Assembly: GCA_002352665.1 (NCBI GenBank)
Contig: DEIV01000134.1
Coordinates: 1-27,205 of the forward strand
DNA from: Flavobacteriaceae bacterium UBA2765
Lineage (GTDB): Bacteria; Bacteroidota; Bacteroidia; Flavobacteriales; Flavobacteriaceae
Reading direction: 5' to 3'
DNA: 27,205 nucleotides
The notes beneath the pieces are model-generated. The model was not told the origin of the DNA and made no database searches. It saw nothing but the letters and a program-made list of their open reading frames with translations. Every line of letters starts with the position of its first letter. Position 1 is the first letter of the stretch. A program made the position numbers and the translations under genes. This document shows, one piece after another, positions 7,132 to 15,150 of this stretch.

Positions 7132-8406
7132 CTATACTAGATCAAAACCAATATCCTTTCTGTAATTCATCTTATCGAAATGGATATTTTCTATACTTTT
7201 ATAGGATATTTCTAATGCTTCATGAATTGTATTTCCCAAAGAAGTAATTGCCATAACTCTACCACCATTAGTAATAATTTCACCATTTTTTTGATTAGTT
7301 CCGGCATGATAAACTATAGAATTTTCAACTTTTTCTATACCGGATATTTTCTTATTTTTTTCGTAATTTTCAGGATAACCACCAGAAACCAACATGACGG
7401 TTGCTGCTGTTTTAGGATTTAAGGAAAAAGATTTTTCATGTAAATTTTTATGAGCTACACCTTCAAATAGATCGAGTAAGTCAGATTCAATCCTTGGAAT
7501 CACTACTTCAGTTTCAGGATCACCCATTCTAACATTATATTCAACTACAAAAGGATTGTTATTGATATTCATTAATCCTATAAAAATAAATCCGGTATAG
7601 TCTATACCATCTTCTTGTAGACCCTGTATAGTTGGTTTAATAACTTGTTGTTCTACCTTTAATAAAAAGTCATCATTGGCAAATGGAACGGGTGAAATAG
7701 CTCCCATGCCACCGGTGTTGAGACCGGTATCTCCTTCGCCAATACGTTTATAATCTTTAGCGGAGGGTAATATTTTATAATGTTGACCATCTGTCAAGAC
7801 AAAAACAGATAATTCTATACCATCTAAAAATTCTTCAATAACCACGGTAGAAGAAGCTTCACCAAATTTATTATTGCTAAGCATTTCTTCTAGTTCATTT
7901 TTAGCTTCATCAATAGAATTTAGAATAAGCACACCTTTACCGGCAGCTAAACCGTCAGCTTTTAATACATACGGGGCTTGTAAACTTTCTAAAAAAGTCT
8001 TTCCTTCTGCTAAGTTATCTTTTGTAAAAGATTGATATTTTGCAGTAGGAATATTGTGACTTTTCATAAATTGCTTAGAAAAATCTTTACTTCCTTCTAG
8101 CAAGGCACCATCTTTTTTAGGTCCGATTACAGGTATTTTTTTTAAAGCATCATCTGCCAAGAAAAAATCATGAATGCCGGCAACCAAAGGTACTTCAGGA
8201 CCAACAATTACCATATCGATTCCTTCTTTTAAAACCAAAGATTTAATGCTTTTAAAATCGGTTACATTTACATCTATATTTTTTGCAATTGCTGCAGTAC
8301 CTGCATTACCGGGAGCAACAAATAACTGATTTACCTTTTTACTTTGCGAGAGTTTTAAAGCAAAAGCATGTTCTCTGCCTCCAGCACCTAAAATTAAAAT
8401 ATTCAT
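7132..8406 (-). CDS. purD: Phosphoribosylamine--glycine ligase (GAR synthetase)
   Basis: PurD joins 5-phosphoribosylamine and glycine with ATP to give glycinamide ribonucleotide, the second step of de novo purine synthesis in the cytoplasm. The 424-residue length is normal for the stand-alone enzyme. Visible motifs are the N-terminal GAGGREHA (7-14) and APGNAGT (31-37), the ATP-grasp lysine block LKADGLAAGKG (148-158), GGMGAISP (232-239) and the metal-binding NVRMGDPETE (291-300), followed by the C-terminal lid. It sits between glycosyltransferase genes on the same strand but is a housekeeping gene and has its own promoter-like element at 8430-8437. No truncation or frameshift is seen. Confidence 0.97.
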   Translation of the reverse strand: MNILILGAGGREHAFALKLSQSKKVNQLFVAPGNAGTAAIAKNIDVNVTDFKSIKSLVLKEGIDMVIVGPEVPLVAGIHDFFLADDALKKIPVIGPKKDGALLEGSKDFSKQFMKSHNIPTAKYQSFTKDNLAEGKTFLESLQAPYVLKADGLAAGKGVLILNSIDEAKNELEEMLSNNKFGEASSTVVIEEFLDGIELSVFVLTDGQHYKILPSAKDYKRIGEGDTGLNTGGMGAISPVPFANDDFLLKVEQQVIKPTIQGLQEDGIDYTGFIFIGLMNINNNPFVVEYNVRMGDPETEVVIPRIESDLLDLFEGVAHKNLHEKSFSLNPKTAATVMLVSGGYPENYEKNKKISGIEKVENSIVYHAGTNQKNGEIITNGGRVMAITSLGNTIHEALEISYKSIENIHFDKMNYRKDIGFDLV

Positions 8407-8429
8407 GTTATTACTATGGTTTTAAAATA

Positions 8430-8465
8430 CAAATATACGGTTAGTAAGGCTGATAGATAGACAAT
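8430..8465 (-). promoter_or_regulatory. Candidate purD promoter
   Basis: On the minus strand TATATTTG (8430-8437) is an exact -7 element, and ATTG (8462-8465) may serve as the -33 element at a 24-base distance, slightly longer than usual. The leader would be about 20 bases. The -33 region touches the stop codon of the preceding glycosyltransferase gene. No purine-type riboswitch fold fits in this 58-base gap. Confidence 0.42.
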
Positions 8466-9250
8466 TATTTTTTTAAATGCCATTTATAAAAATATTGAAA
8501 TACTGAAATGGTATGATAGGTAAACAGTTTAAAATTCTTTAATGACCTCTTTTTTAACACATGATATATTTCCACATTGGGAAAATACAATTTTTGCAAC
8601 CCTTTTTTATCTATCTTTCTACAAATATCTACATCTTCCATATATAAAAAGTAACGTTCATCAAACCCTTTAAGATTTATAAACGCTTCAGTTTTAAATA
8701 AAAGAAAGCAACCATGTAAAAATTCAGGTTCAAAATGTATTGACAAATCTCTATCTCTATATTCACCTTTTTTAATAATTGAAGGAAAGAGTGCATTTAA
8801 AAATGTGAACCTTCTAATAATTAACTCTGATAAGGTTGGATATCTTCTACTTGTATATTGATGTTCTCCGTTGGGGAATAATACTTTTGGAGAAATCATT
8901 GCCAATTTTTCATTTTTATTAAAGTTGACAATTAATTCAGGTATGACATTAGGTTTAAAAGTTACATCGGGGTTTAATACTAAATGAAATGTAGAGGAAT
9001 TTTTAATTAGATCAATAACTTTATTGTGTCCAGTTCCGAAACCAATATTTTTTCCTATAAAAATATATTCAATATCCGGATGATTGAATTGATTTTTAAG
9101 TACGTCGGTAGGAGAATTATCTATTAGATAAAGCTTTTTAGATAAAGGTGTGTTTAAAAAACTATCAACAGTTTTAGATAGTTCGTTAATTTCTTCTTTA
9201 TATAAAACGATAGTACCCGTTAATGTTATTAAATCTTTTTTTTCTTTCAA
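8465..9250 (-). CDS. GT2-family glycosyltransferase (rhamnosyltransferase-like)
   Basis: This 261-residue protein has the GT-A fold of family 2: TIVLYKEE (13-20), DNSPTDV (44-50), the IGKNIGFGTGHN block (65-76), the nucleotide- and metal-binding NPDV (93-96), HGCFLLFK (179-186) and the acidic MEDVDICRK (204-212). It resembles WbbL-type rhamnosyltransferases of O-antigen synthesis, but the donor sugar cannot be read from sequence. No membrane helix is evident. The only workable start is TTG at 9250; an in-frame stop lies just upstream and no ATG occurs near the conserved N terminus. An A8 run falls in codons 3-5. It is the last gene of the glycan operon, 109 bp after the phosphoglycosyltransferase gene. 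Confidence 0.88.
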   Translation of the reverse strand: MKEKKDLITLTGTIVLYKEEINELSKTVDSFLNTPLSKKLYLIDNSPTDVLKNQFNHPDIEYIFIGKNIGFGTGHNKVIDLIKNSSTFHLVLNPDVTFKPNVIPELIVNFNKNEKLAMISPKVLFPNGEHQYTSRRYPTLSELIIRRFTFLNALFPSIIKKGEYRDRDLSIHFEPEFLHGCFLLFKTEAFINLKGFDERYFLYMEDVDICRKIDKKGLQKLYFPNVEIYHVLKKRSLKNFKLFTYHTISVFQYFYKWHLKK

Positions 9251-9274
9251 AATTTGAAAATACTATAAATTATT

Positions 9275-9359
9275 AATATGACAACCAGCTTATTTCTATA
9301 TAAGGATCTGGCTCTACATTAGGATTAGTGCTAATAGTAACTTTTAAAAATGGATTTTA
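9275..9359 (-). other. Open stretch after the phosphoglycosyltransferase stop, possible coding remnant
   Basis: On the minus strand, right after the tandem stops TAG TAA of the upstream gene and in the same frame, 27 sense codons run to a TAA. They encode NPFLKVTISTNP followed by NVEPDPYIEISWLSY. There is no start codon. The amino-acid composition looks protein-like, but the stretch is short and could be chance. It may be what is left of a lost gene or a former C-terminal extension. Confidence 0.22.
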
Positions 9360-10718
9360 CTAATATGCTTTTTCTTCACCACGAAATAGGTTTAATATAG
9401 TTTGAAAAATAATTTTTATATCTAATAAAAACGACCAATTTTCAATATAATAAATATCTAATCTAATTCTATTTTCCATGTCTCTTTTATTCTGAATTTC
9501 ACCTCGATATCCTCTAGCCTGTGCCAATCCTGTAATACCAGGTTTAACAAAATGCCTCACCATATATTTATCTATTTGTTTAGCATACTCTTCAGTCTGA
9601 ATTAACATATGCGGTCTGGGGCCAACAACACTCATGTCCCCAATTAGAACGTTAAAAAATTGAGGAAGCTCGTCTATACTAGTTTTACGAATAAATTTAC
9701 CGATTTTAGTTATTCTATTATCCTCTTTTTGTGCTTGCAAACTATCAGCATTATTATTAATCTTCATAGAACGGAATTTATAACAATTAAAGGTATTACT
9801 GTTTATACCATCTCGTTCTTGTTTAAAAAATAACGGCCCTTTAGAATCTAGTTTAACTATAAGATATAAAAGCGGAATCAGCCAAGATAAAATAAAAATG
9901 ATGATAAATAATGAAAAAATAATATCAAAACCACGCTTAAAATATTTAATGAGAGGCTCATCAAATGGAAGTTTTCTTATAGATAATACTGGTGTGTAAT
10001 CAAAATACTCAAGTACCATTTCCTTTCTAAATACATCTTTTGAGTCTGGGATTAGCTTTAGAACAATTAAATTATTGTCGGCAAAATCAATAAATTCGTT
10101 AATTTGTTGTTGATTTAATTCGCTGGTGGAACAATATATTTCATGAACACCTTCATGAGAAATAAATGAAAAAGCCTCAGAAATTTTACCAAGATAATTT
10201 TCTTGATGGAATGAACTATTAGAAAAATAACCTAATAATCTATATCCGTATTCTGATTTATTATTCAAAAAATGTATGATATTCTTCACATTTTCATTTT
10301 CGCCAATAACTACAACTTTTCTATAATTACCACCACCAATTCTATACTTTTTTAAAGCCAATAAGAATAAAACTCTAAATAATGTTACAAATAAATAAAT
10401 AAATACCAAAACTTTGGCATGATATAATGTAGAAACATTAACCCTAAGCAAATTGATATAGGCAAAATATGCTAAAGTAAATATTGCAATTTGATTTAAA
10501 AACCTTGTAATTACTTTTGGGGCTTTTAAAAGCCTATGTAAATTATAAAACTTGGTAAAATAGCTAATAATTAACCAGCTGAAATTAACATACAAGACTT
10601 GGTAAAAATCAATTTGCCTTTTAAAAAAATAATACAAAATACCATTCAATATGATCAAATGAGCGATCACTGAAATAGGTTTAATATATTTGGAGTATCT
10701 TTTTTTTTGAAGCGACAT
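9360..10718 (-). CDS. WcaJ/WbaP-type polyprenyl-phosphate sugar phosphotransferase
   Basis: This 452-residue membrane enzyme probably starts the repeat unit by moving a sugar-1-phosphate from a nucleotide sugar to undecaprenyl phosphate at the inner membrane. The N-terminal third has four hydrophobic segments (about 14-32, 40-56, 74-92, 101-121). A Rossmann-like CoA-binding-type domain follows, with VVVIGENENV (135-144). A reentrant helix at about 264-290 comes next. The catalytic bacterial sugar transferase domain shows KRGFD (261-265), YKFRSM (313-318), the catalytic Asp-Glu pair in SIDELPQFFN (347-356) and VVGPRPHM (364-371). The length is usual for this class; the sugar (hexose or HexNAc) is uncertain. 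Codons 4-7 contain an A9 run. It follows the ligase/polymerase gene by 4 bp. Confidence 0.93.
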   Translation of the reverse strand: MSLQKKRYSKYIKPISVIAHLIILNGILYYFFKRQIDFYQVLYVNFSWLIISYFTKFYNLHRLLKAPKVITRFLNQIAIFTLAYFAYINLLRVNVSTLYHAKVLVFIYLFVTLFRVLFLLALKKYRIGGGNYRKVVVIGENENVKNIIHFLNNKSEYGYRLLGYFSNSSFHQENYLGKISEAFSFISHEGVHEIYCSTSELNQQQINEFIDFADNNLIVLKLIPDSKDVFRKEMVLEYFDYTPVLSIRKLPFDEPLIKYFKRGFDIIFSLFIIIFILSWLIPLLYLIVKLDSKGPLFFKQERDGINSNTFNCYKFRSMKINNNADSLQAQKEDNRITKIGKFIRKTSIDELPQFFNVLIGDMSVVGPRPHMLIQTEEYAKQIDKYMVRHFVKPGITGLAQARGYRGEIQNKRDMENRIRLDIYYIENWSFLLDIKIIFQTILNLFRGEEKAY

Positions 10719-10722
10719 TAGA

Positions 10723-11961
10723 TCATATTAGCTTGTCAAAATTAATTCTATTTTTGGAATTTTCCATTGTAATAAAGGCAAATAAGTTAATAACCAATGA
10801 GAATAGTATAACACCCGATTGTCTTTCTAAAATATTTTCAAAAAGCATTACAACACAAAAAAATATAAGTAGTGAAATGGAAAGTAGATTTTTTTGTTCA
10901 AATGCTCTTTTAAAATTACTACCCAAGAAAATAAGGAATATTATAATTCCAAATATTCCATTACTTAACCAAACACTAAGATATTGATTGTGAGAGTTGT
11001 ATTTGTTTTTTAACAAGATAGAAGATGTTTTTGAATAACACTTATCTAATTCGGTTTTTACATCTCCAATACCATGACCAAATATTGGTTTTTCTTTTAT
11101 ATTTTCAATGACACATTTATATATTGCAAACCTAATACTAGTAGAGTTTGTGGTTTCAATTTTAGAATAACTATGAATATTAAAAACTTCTTTGAATCTT
11201 TTTTGAGTTACCGGAGCTAATAAAAACATAATGCTAATTACTACTAAAATTGCGAACAGGTATTTTTTTTGTTTTTTATTTTTAAAATAATAATATAAAT
11301 ATATAACAGAGGCCAACCCCAAAGCTAATATTATACTTTTTCTAGCTAAAAAAAGTAACATGATAAATTGCAAAATTAAACCAGTAATTATAATCAGTTT
11401 GTAGCTTTTACTATTGGATAAATAAACGAGTTTCAGGCCAGATAAAACGGCAATGGCTATAAAAATTGAAGCATAAATAGGGTGTTGATTAATGCCCCAC
11501 ATTTCATACGTTAAATGTGCATAAAACAAATTGATATTCTCAATATTACTAAAGAACCATACTTGATAAAAATACACTACTATTAATCCACAATAGATAA
11601 TTGAAACCAAAAAATATGTTGACAAAAAAATTCTTATTTGTTTTTGTGTTATCGTTTTTATTGAGGTATTTGACAATCCAAAAATTAACGGAAAAGCCAA
11701 AATTGACAGTCTTGTTGTTAATGTTTTATCAACACCGTTAAAATTTGTAGTAAAAAGTAAGCTTAAAAGATAAAGCAAGTATAAAGAAGAATAAAAAAGC
11801 ACTTTTTTAAAGTTGAAGCTGTACTTCTTTTTAGAAAAAAACAGAAAAACAGCTATAAAGAAGAGCATAATTACTGGCAATCCTTTAATTTTATTAGGAA
11901 TTATTGGAAAAAATGCAAATAGCAACAGGGTATAAAAAAATAGTTTTTTAGCTTTATTCAT
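10723..11961 (-). CDS. O-antigen ligase/polymerase family membrane protein (Wzy_C)
   Basis: This 412-residue protein is mostly hydrophobic helices (about ten to twelve). The Wzy_C signature appears at the C-terminal half: TSIRFAIYK (274-282), PIFGHGIGD (292-300) in a large external loop, NSHNQYL (322-328) with the conserved His324, and ENILERQSG (375-383). LARKSIILALG (205-215) fits the family's Arg-containing motif. Members are either WaaL ligases, which move the finished glycan to lipid A core, or Wzy polymerases. Since the same operon also encodes a different Wzy-like protein, a ligase role is favoured but not proven. The ATG directly follows the stop codon of the preceding gene (TAA-ATG), implying translational coupling. 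Confidence 0.83.
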   Translation of the reverse strand: MNKAKKLFFYTLLLFAFFPIIPNKIKGLPVIMLFFIAVFLFFSKKKYSFNFKKVLFYSSLYLLYLLSLLFTTNFNGVDKTLTTRLSILAFPLIFGLSNTSIKTITQKQIRIFLSTYFLVSIIYCGLIVVYFYQVWFFSNIENINLFYAHLTYEMWGINQHPIYASIFIAIAVLSGLKLVYLSNSKSYKLIIITGLILQFIMLLFLARKSIILALGLASVIYLYYYFKNKKQKKYLFAILVVISIMFLLAPVTQKRFKEVFNIHSYSKIETTNSTSIRFAIYKCVIENIKEKPIFGHGIGDVKTELDKCYSKTSSILLKNKYNSHNQYLSVWLSNGIFGIIIFLIFLGSNFKRAFEQKNLLSISLLIFFCVVMLFENILERQSGVILFSLVINLFAFITMENSKNRINFDKLI

Positions 11962-13188
11962 TTAATTAGAACTTTCTATAATTTGTTCAAAACATGTTTT
12001 AAATTGACCTAATATCTTTTGGCTCGAAAAATTCTCAGAAACATATTTCCTTGCATTGATTCCAAATATTTTTGCATCATCTTTATTTTGACTTAGCATA
12101 AGGATTGAAGATAATACTCCGTCTAAATCATCAGATTTAAAATAAAATCCGCCTTGCGATTCCTTAATTACTGTAGCGACTTCTGATTGTGGATTTCCAG
12201 AAATAATTGAGGGTTTTTGACTAGCCATCATAGCTAATATTTTAGAAGGCATTACCGTGTCAATTATATTATCTTTTTGAAACAAAATATGAACATCTGC
12301 ACTGCATAGTAAATCTGATAACTCACTATAGGCAACGGGATTATAATATTTTATATTCTTATAGTTCCCTAATTTATTGAGCAACCAATTTTTTTTGGCA
12401 CCATTTCCAACTATAATAAGCTCAACTTTTATATTATTTTGTAGACGTTTTGCCAACTGTAAGAAAAAATCCCAATCTTGTTTTTCTCCAATATTACCAG
12501 CATATAAAACTTTAAATTTATTAGAATCTAAATGTTGATGAGTAAGAGCGTTATTGGGGTTTATAAAATCAACATCAACCCAATTTGGCAATAAATAAGT
12601 TGGAATTTGTTTTTTGTTCTTTTGTTCTAATTTATTAAACATAGCATGACTGATACTACTCAAAGCATCAGCTTTATTTAACAATATTTTTTCAACTTTA
12701 AATATTATTTTAAAAATAATATTTTTCTTATTGGTTAAATTAGATTCTAGAGCAGCATCAAATTCAAAGTCTTGTATATGAACCCACAATTTTGCCTTTT
12801 TTATTTTTGCCAATATTTTTCCTGGAATAATAGTGCTTGTAAATGGTACAATACAGAGTACCAAATCTGTTTTTTTAATTTTAAAGATATTAATACTACT
12901 ACCTAAAGTAAAATCTATTAGGTGAAGAATTCTTTTAAAAAATGTTGGACTTTTTGGCACATATTGTTTATATCGATAAATGGTTATGTTATTTATATTT
13001 TCTTTTAAAAATGTTCTTTTGTTTTGATATGATTTATTAATTTGCCATGAAGGATAATATGGAAATCCGGTTATAATATTTACTTTAAAACCATTATTAG
13101 ATAAAAACTCTGCCAGTTGAGTAGAATATAAGCCAATGGCTGTATCTTCTGGAGAGTAATTGATGCCTATAATTGTGATGGTTTTCAA
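11962..13188 (-). CDS. GT4-family glycosyltransferase, WcaI-like
   Basis: This 408-residue GT-B enzyme starts TITIIGINYSPEDTAIG, the pattern of WcaI/WbuB proteins from colanic acid and O-antigen clusters. The N-terminal domain (about 1-190) binds acceptor. The C-terminal domain carries LYAGNIGEKQDW (about 229-240), ADVHILF and PSKILAMMA (about 310-335), the nucleotide-sugar region of the GT1/GT4 fold. WcaI-type enzymes often transfer fucose or a related sugar, which would fit the GDP-fucose genes at the right of this window, but this is inference. The start is TTG at 13188, 10 bp after the methyltransferase stop; no ATG fits the conserved N terminus. Confidence 0.88.
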   Translation of the reverse strand: MKTITIIGINYSPEDTAIGLYSTQLAEFLSNNGFKVNIITGFPYYPSWQINKSYQNKRTFLKENINNITIYRYKQYVPKSPTFFKRILHLIDFTLGSSINIFKIKKTDLVLCIVPFTSTIIPGKILAKIKKAKLWVHIQDFEFDAALESNLTNKKNIIFKIIFKVEKILLNKADALSSISHAMFNKLEQKNKKQIPTYLLPNWVDVDFINPNNALTHQHLDSNKFKVLYAGNIGEKQDWDFFLQLAKRLQNNIKVELIIVGNGAKKNWLLNKLGNYKNIKYYNPVAYSELSDLLCSADVHILFQKDNIIDTVMPSKILAMMASQKPSIISGNPQSEVATVIKESQGGFYFKSDDLDGVLSSILMLSQNKDDAKIFGINARKYVSENFSSQKILGQFKTCFEQIIESSN

Positions 13189-13198
13189 TCGAATAAAT

Positions 13199-13996
13199 TT
13201 AATTTGATTCTGAATATTTTTCAGGATTATATTTTCTCTTTGAGTATTCTAAATCAAAAACGATATTACCGTTTTCTATTTTAAGCCAAGGCTGTAAATC
13301 AATATTTTTAATAACTATAAATGCAAATAAATTCCCTTGTTTTTTAAAGAAAAATGTAAGAAATGGAACTAAAATTTTACCTGTAAAAGCAAGCACTTTT
13401 TTAAAAATATTTTTAGACATCACTAACCTTTCTATTGGAACTAATAATCCGTAATAAAATTGAAAGTTATGCTTATACTGAGGCAAATAAGAATTTACAG
13501 TTTTTCTTACTTCATTTTCTGTCCATTTATAAACATAATTAGGGATATTAGAATTTCTAACACCACCAAATTTACCATTACTCAAAACACATGGCTCAAT
13601 TTCGTAAGAAGGAGCTAAACCTAATTTATTAGCAAAATTATTTAACAAACTATCTCTAGATTCAAAAACCCCTATACCTTTTTTAGAAACACGTAACATT
13701 TCACAAAGGGCTTTATGAGGTGAGGCACAATGATGCAAGCCGGCATGGACAAATACCCAATCAAATTCATTTTCTTGAAATGATAAATTTTCTGCATCTT
13801 CATTTTTCCAAGAATAAGGACCATAATTTTTTACTCCTCTATCATAATCTAGATTAGAAATAGTCACATTTTCAAATCCACAATTCAAAAAAACGTCCTT
13901 ATCCTTTTTTCCACCTGCAACTACCAAAATAGATGCTTTTTTCGGAATGATATTTTTATTAATAACTTTAGTTAATACTTTTTGGTAGAAACTCAT
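13199..13996 (-). CDS. SAM-dependent methyltransferase
   Basis: The 265-residue protein has a class I methyltransferase core of the Methyltransf_11 type. Motif I is VVAGGKKDKDVF (25-36), an acidic residue ends beta-2 (D50 in SNLDYD), and FDWVFVHAGLHHC (78-90) is the motif IV region, followed by ALCEMLRVSKKG (97-108). The C-terminal portion (about 175-225) contains hydrophobic stretches that may lie on the membrane. In a glycan operon it is likely to methylate a sugar of the repeat unit or cap the growing chain; the target cannot be read. It follows the GT4 gene by 80 bp, the longest gap in the first part of the operon, with a possible internal promoter element at 14034-14041. Confidence 0.8.
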   Translation of the reverse strand: MSFYQKVLTKVINKNIIPKKASILVVAGGKKDKDVFLNCGFENVTISNLDYDRGVKNYGPYSWKNEDAENLSFQENEFDWVFVHAGLHHCASPHKALCEMLRVSKKGIGVFESRDSLLNNFANKLGLAPSYEIEPCVLSNGKFGGVRNSNIPNYVYKWTENEVRKTVNSYLPQYKHNFQFYYGLLVPIERLVMSKNIFKKVLAFTGKILVPFLTFFFKKQGNLFAFIVIKNIDLQPWLKIENGNIVFDLEYSKRKYNPEKYSESN

Positions 13997-14033
13997 TTTT
14001 TAGATGAATATAAATTTAAGATTTTATTAATCT

Positions 14034-14041
14034 CAAAAGTA
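14034..14041 (-). promoter_or_regulatory. Possible internal -7 element in the glycan operon
   Basis: On the minus strand TACTTTTG matches TAnnTTTG exactly and lies about 38 bases before the methyltransferase start. No well-placed TTTG is found upstream, so it is at best a weak internal promoter. Confidence 0.25.
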
Positions 14042-14076
14042 ATGTAATAATTGAAATTGGATAAGGACTTGCTTAT

Positions 14077-15150
14077 TTAATTTGTAAACAATTCTAACAA
14101 TGTGTTAATGAACATTTTCTCAGTAAATTTTTGACTGTCATTAATGTTGTTAAATCTTATTTCTTTAAGATTATTTATATTAGATTTGATATGAAGTAAT
14201 TTTTTAACAATATCTTCAGGTGATTTAGGCTCTACAAAAAATCCATTTTTATTAGATATAATATCTTTTATACCAGCATGTTTGGTAGTAAGAATAATAT
14301 TTCCGTTAGCCATCGCCTCTAAAATAGATATTGGTACGCCTTCCATTTTATAATAAGTTGGTAAAACAAAAACATTAGCCCATTCTAGCAATTCTTTTTT
14401 TTGTTTTCCATTTACAACTCCTAAATAAGTAATTTCTTTTATAGAAAGGAAAAATTTAATTTCAGTCTTAATTTCCTCTTCAATGTTTCCTGCAAATTTA
14501 GCCTCAAATTCAATTTGTTTTTCTTTGAGAATCGATAAACCTGTCATTAAATCTAACACCCCTTTTTCACTCATTAAATTACTTAAATAAACAATTTTAA
14601 GAGGTTCATTTTCTCTAATTTTAAAATGTAAAGGTCTAAGCGTTTCTTCAACAAAATTTGATACAATATAAATATCTTTCAAAGGTAAAAAAGGATTTAA
14701 ATTGTCTACTAAAGATTTAGATAAAACTATTCCAATATTAGCTTTATTAATTGTTTTGGAAAAAATGTATTTTTTAAAACCCAACAATAAATCAAATTGT
14801 GTTTTCAAATAATTACCATGAATATGAATTATTATTTTTTTATTAAGGGCTTTAGCTAAATATATAAAGGGAGCATATTTTATAACACCATAAAATGTTT
14901 GACCAGGAGTAATATAAATAACATCATTCTTAAAAACTTTATAAAGTTTGGAATATTTTTTAAAATAAAAGAATAATTTTTTAAAAGAAAAATTTCCGGT
15001 ATCACTTTTAAATCCTTCTAATTGAGTATTTACAGCATCTATCCTCACGGAGTTGTTATTTTTTAAACCGTTAATAACAATATCATTCGCCAAACTATTC
15101 CCGGTTATGGGTGGAGATAATGGACCTATTAATAGAATTTTTTTAATCAA
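14077..15150 (-). CDS. GT4-family glycosyltransferase
   Basis: The protein has 357 residues and a GT-B fold. The N terminus MIKKILLIGPLSPPITG matches the start of many GT4 enzymes. The C-terminal domain includes IVYLSNLMSEKGVLDL (186-201) and the retaining GT4 E-x7-E motif, with E270 and E278 in MEGVPISILEAMANG. Sugar donor and acceptor are unknown. The start is TTG at 15150, and the first 8 bp overlap the end of the polymerase gene (TTGATTAA), so translation is probably coupled. It belongs with the glycan operon and has no signal peptide; it acts at the cytoplasmic face of the membrane. Confidence 0.88.
   Translation of the reverse strand: MIKKILLIGPLSPPITGNSLANDIVINGLKNNNSVRIDAVNTQLEGFKSDTGNFSFKKLFFYFKKYSKLYKVFKNDVIYITPGQTFYGVIKYAPFIYLAKALNKKIIIHIHGNYLKTQFDLLLGFKKYIFSKTINKANIGIVLSKSLVDNLNPFLPLKDIYIVSNFVEETLRPLHFKIRENEPLKIVYLSNLMSEKGVLDLMTGLSILKEKQIEFEAKFAGNIEEEIKTEIKFFLSIKEITYLGVVNGKQKKELLEWANVFVLPTYYKMEGVPISILEAMANGNIILTTKHAGIKDIISNKNGFFVEPKSPEDIVKKLLHIKSNINNLKEIRFNNINDSQKFTEKMFINTLLELFTN

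Noticed and set aside
8407..8464. Possible purine riboswitch before purD
   Set aside because: The gap of 58 bases, including the promoter elements, leaves too little leader for any known purine-sensing riboswitch, and no matching conserved core was seen.
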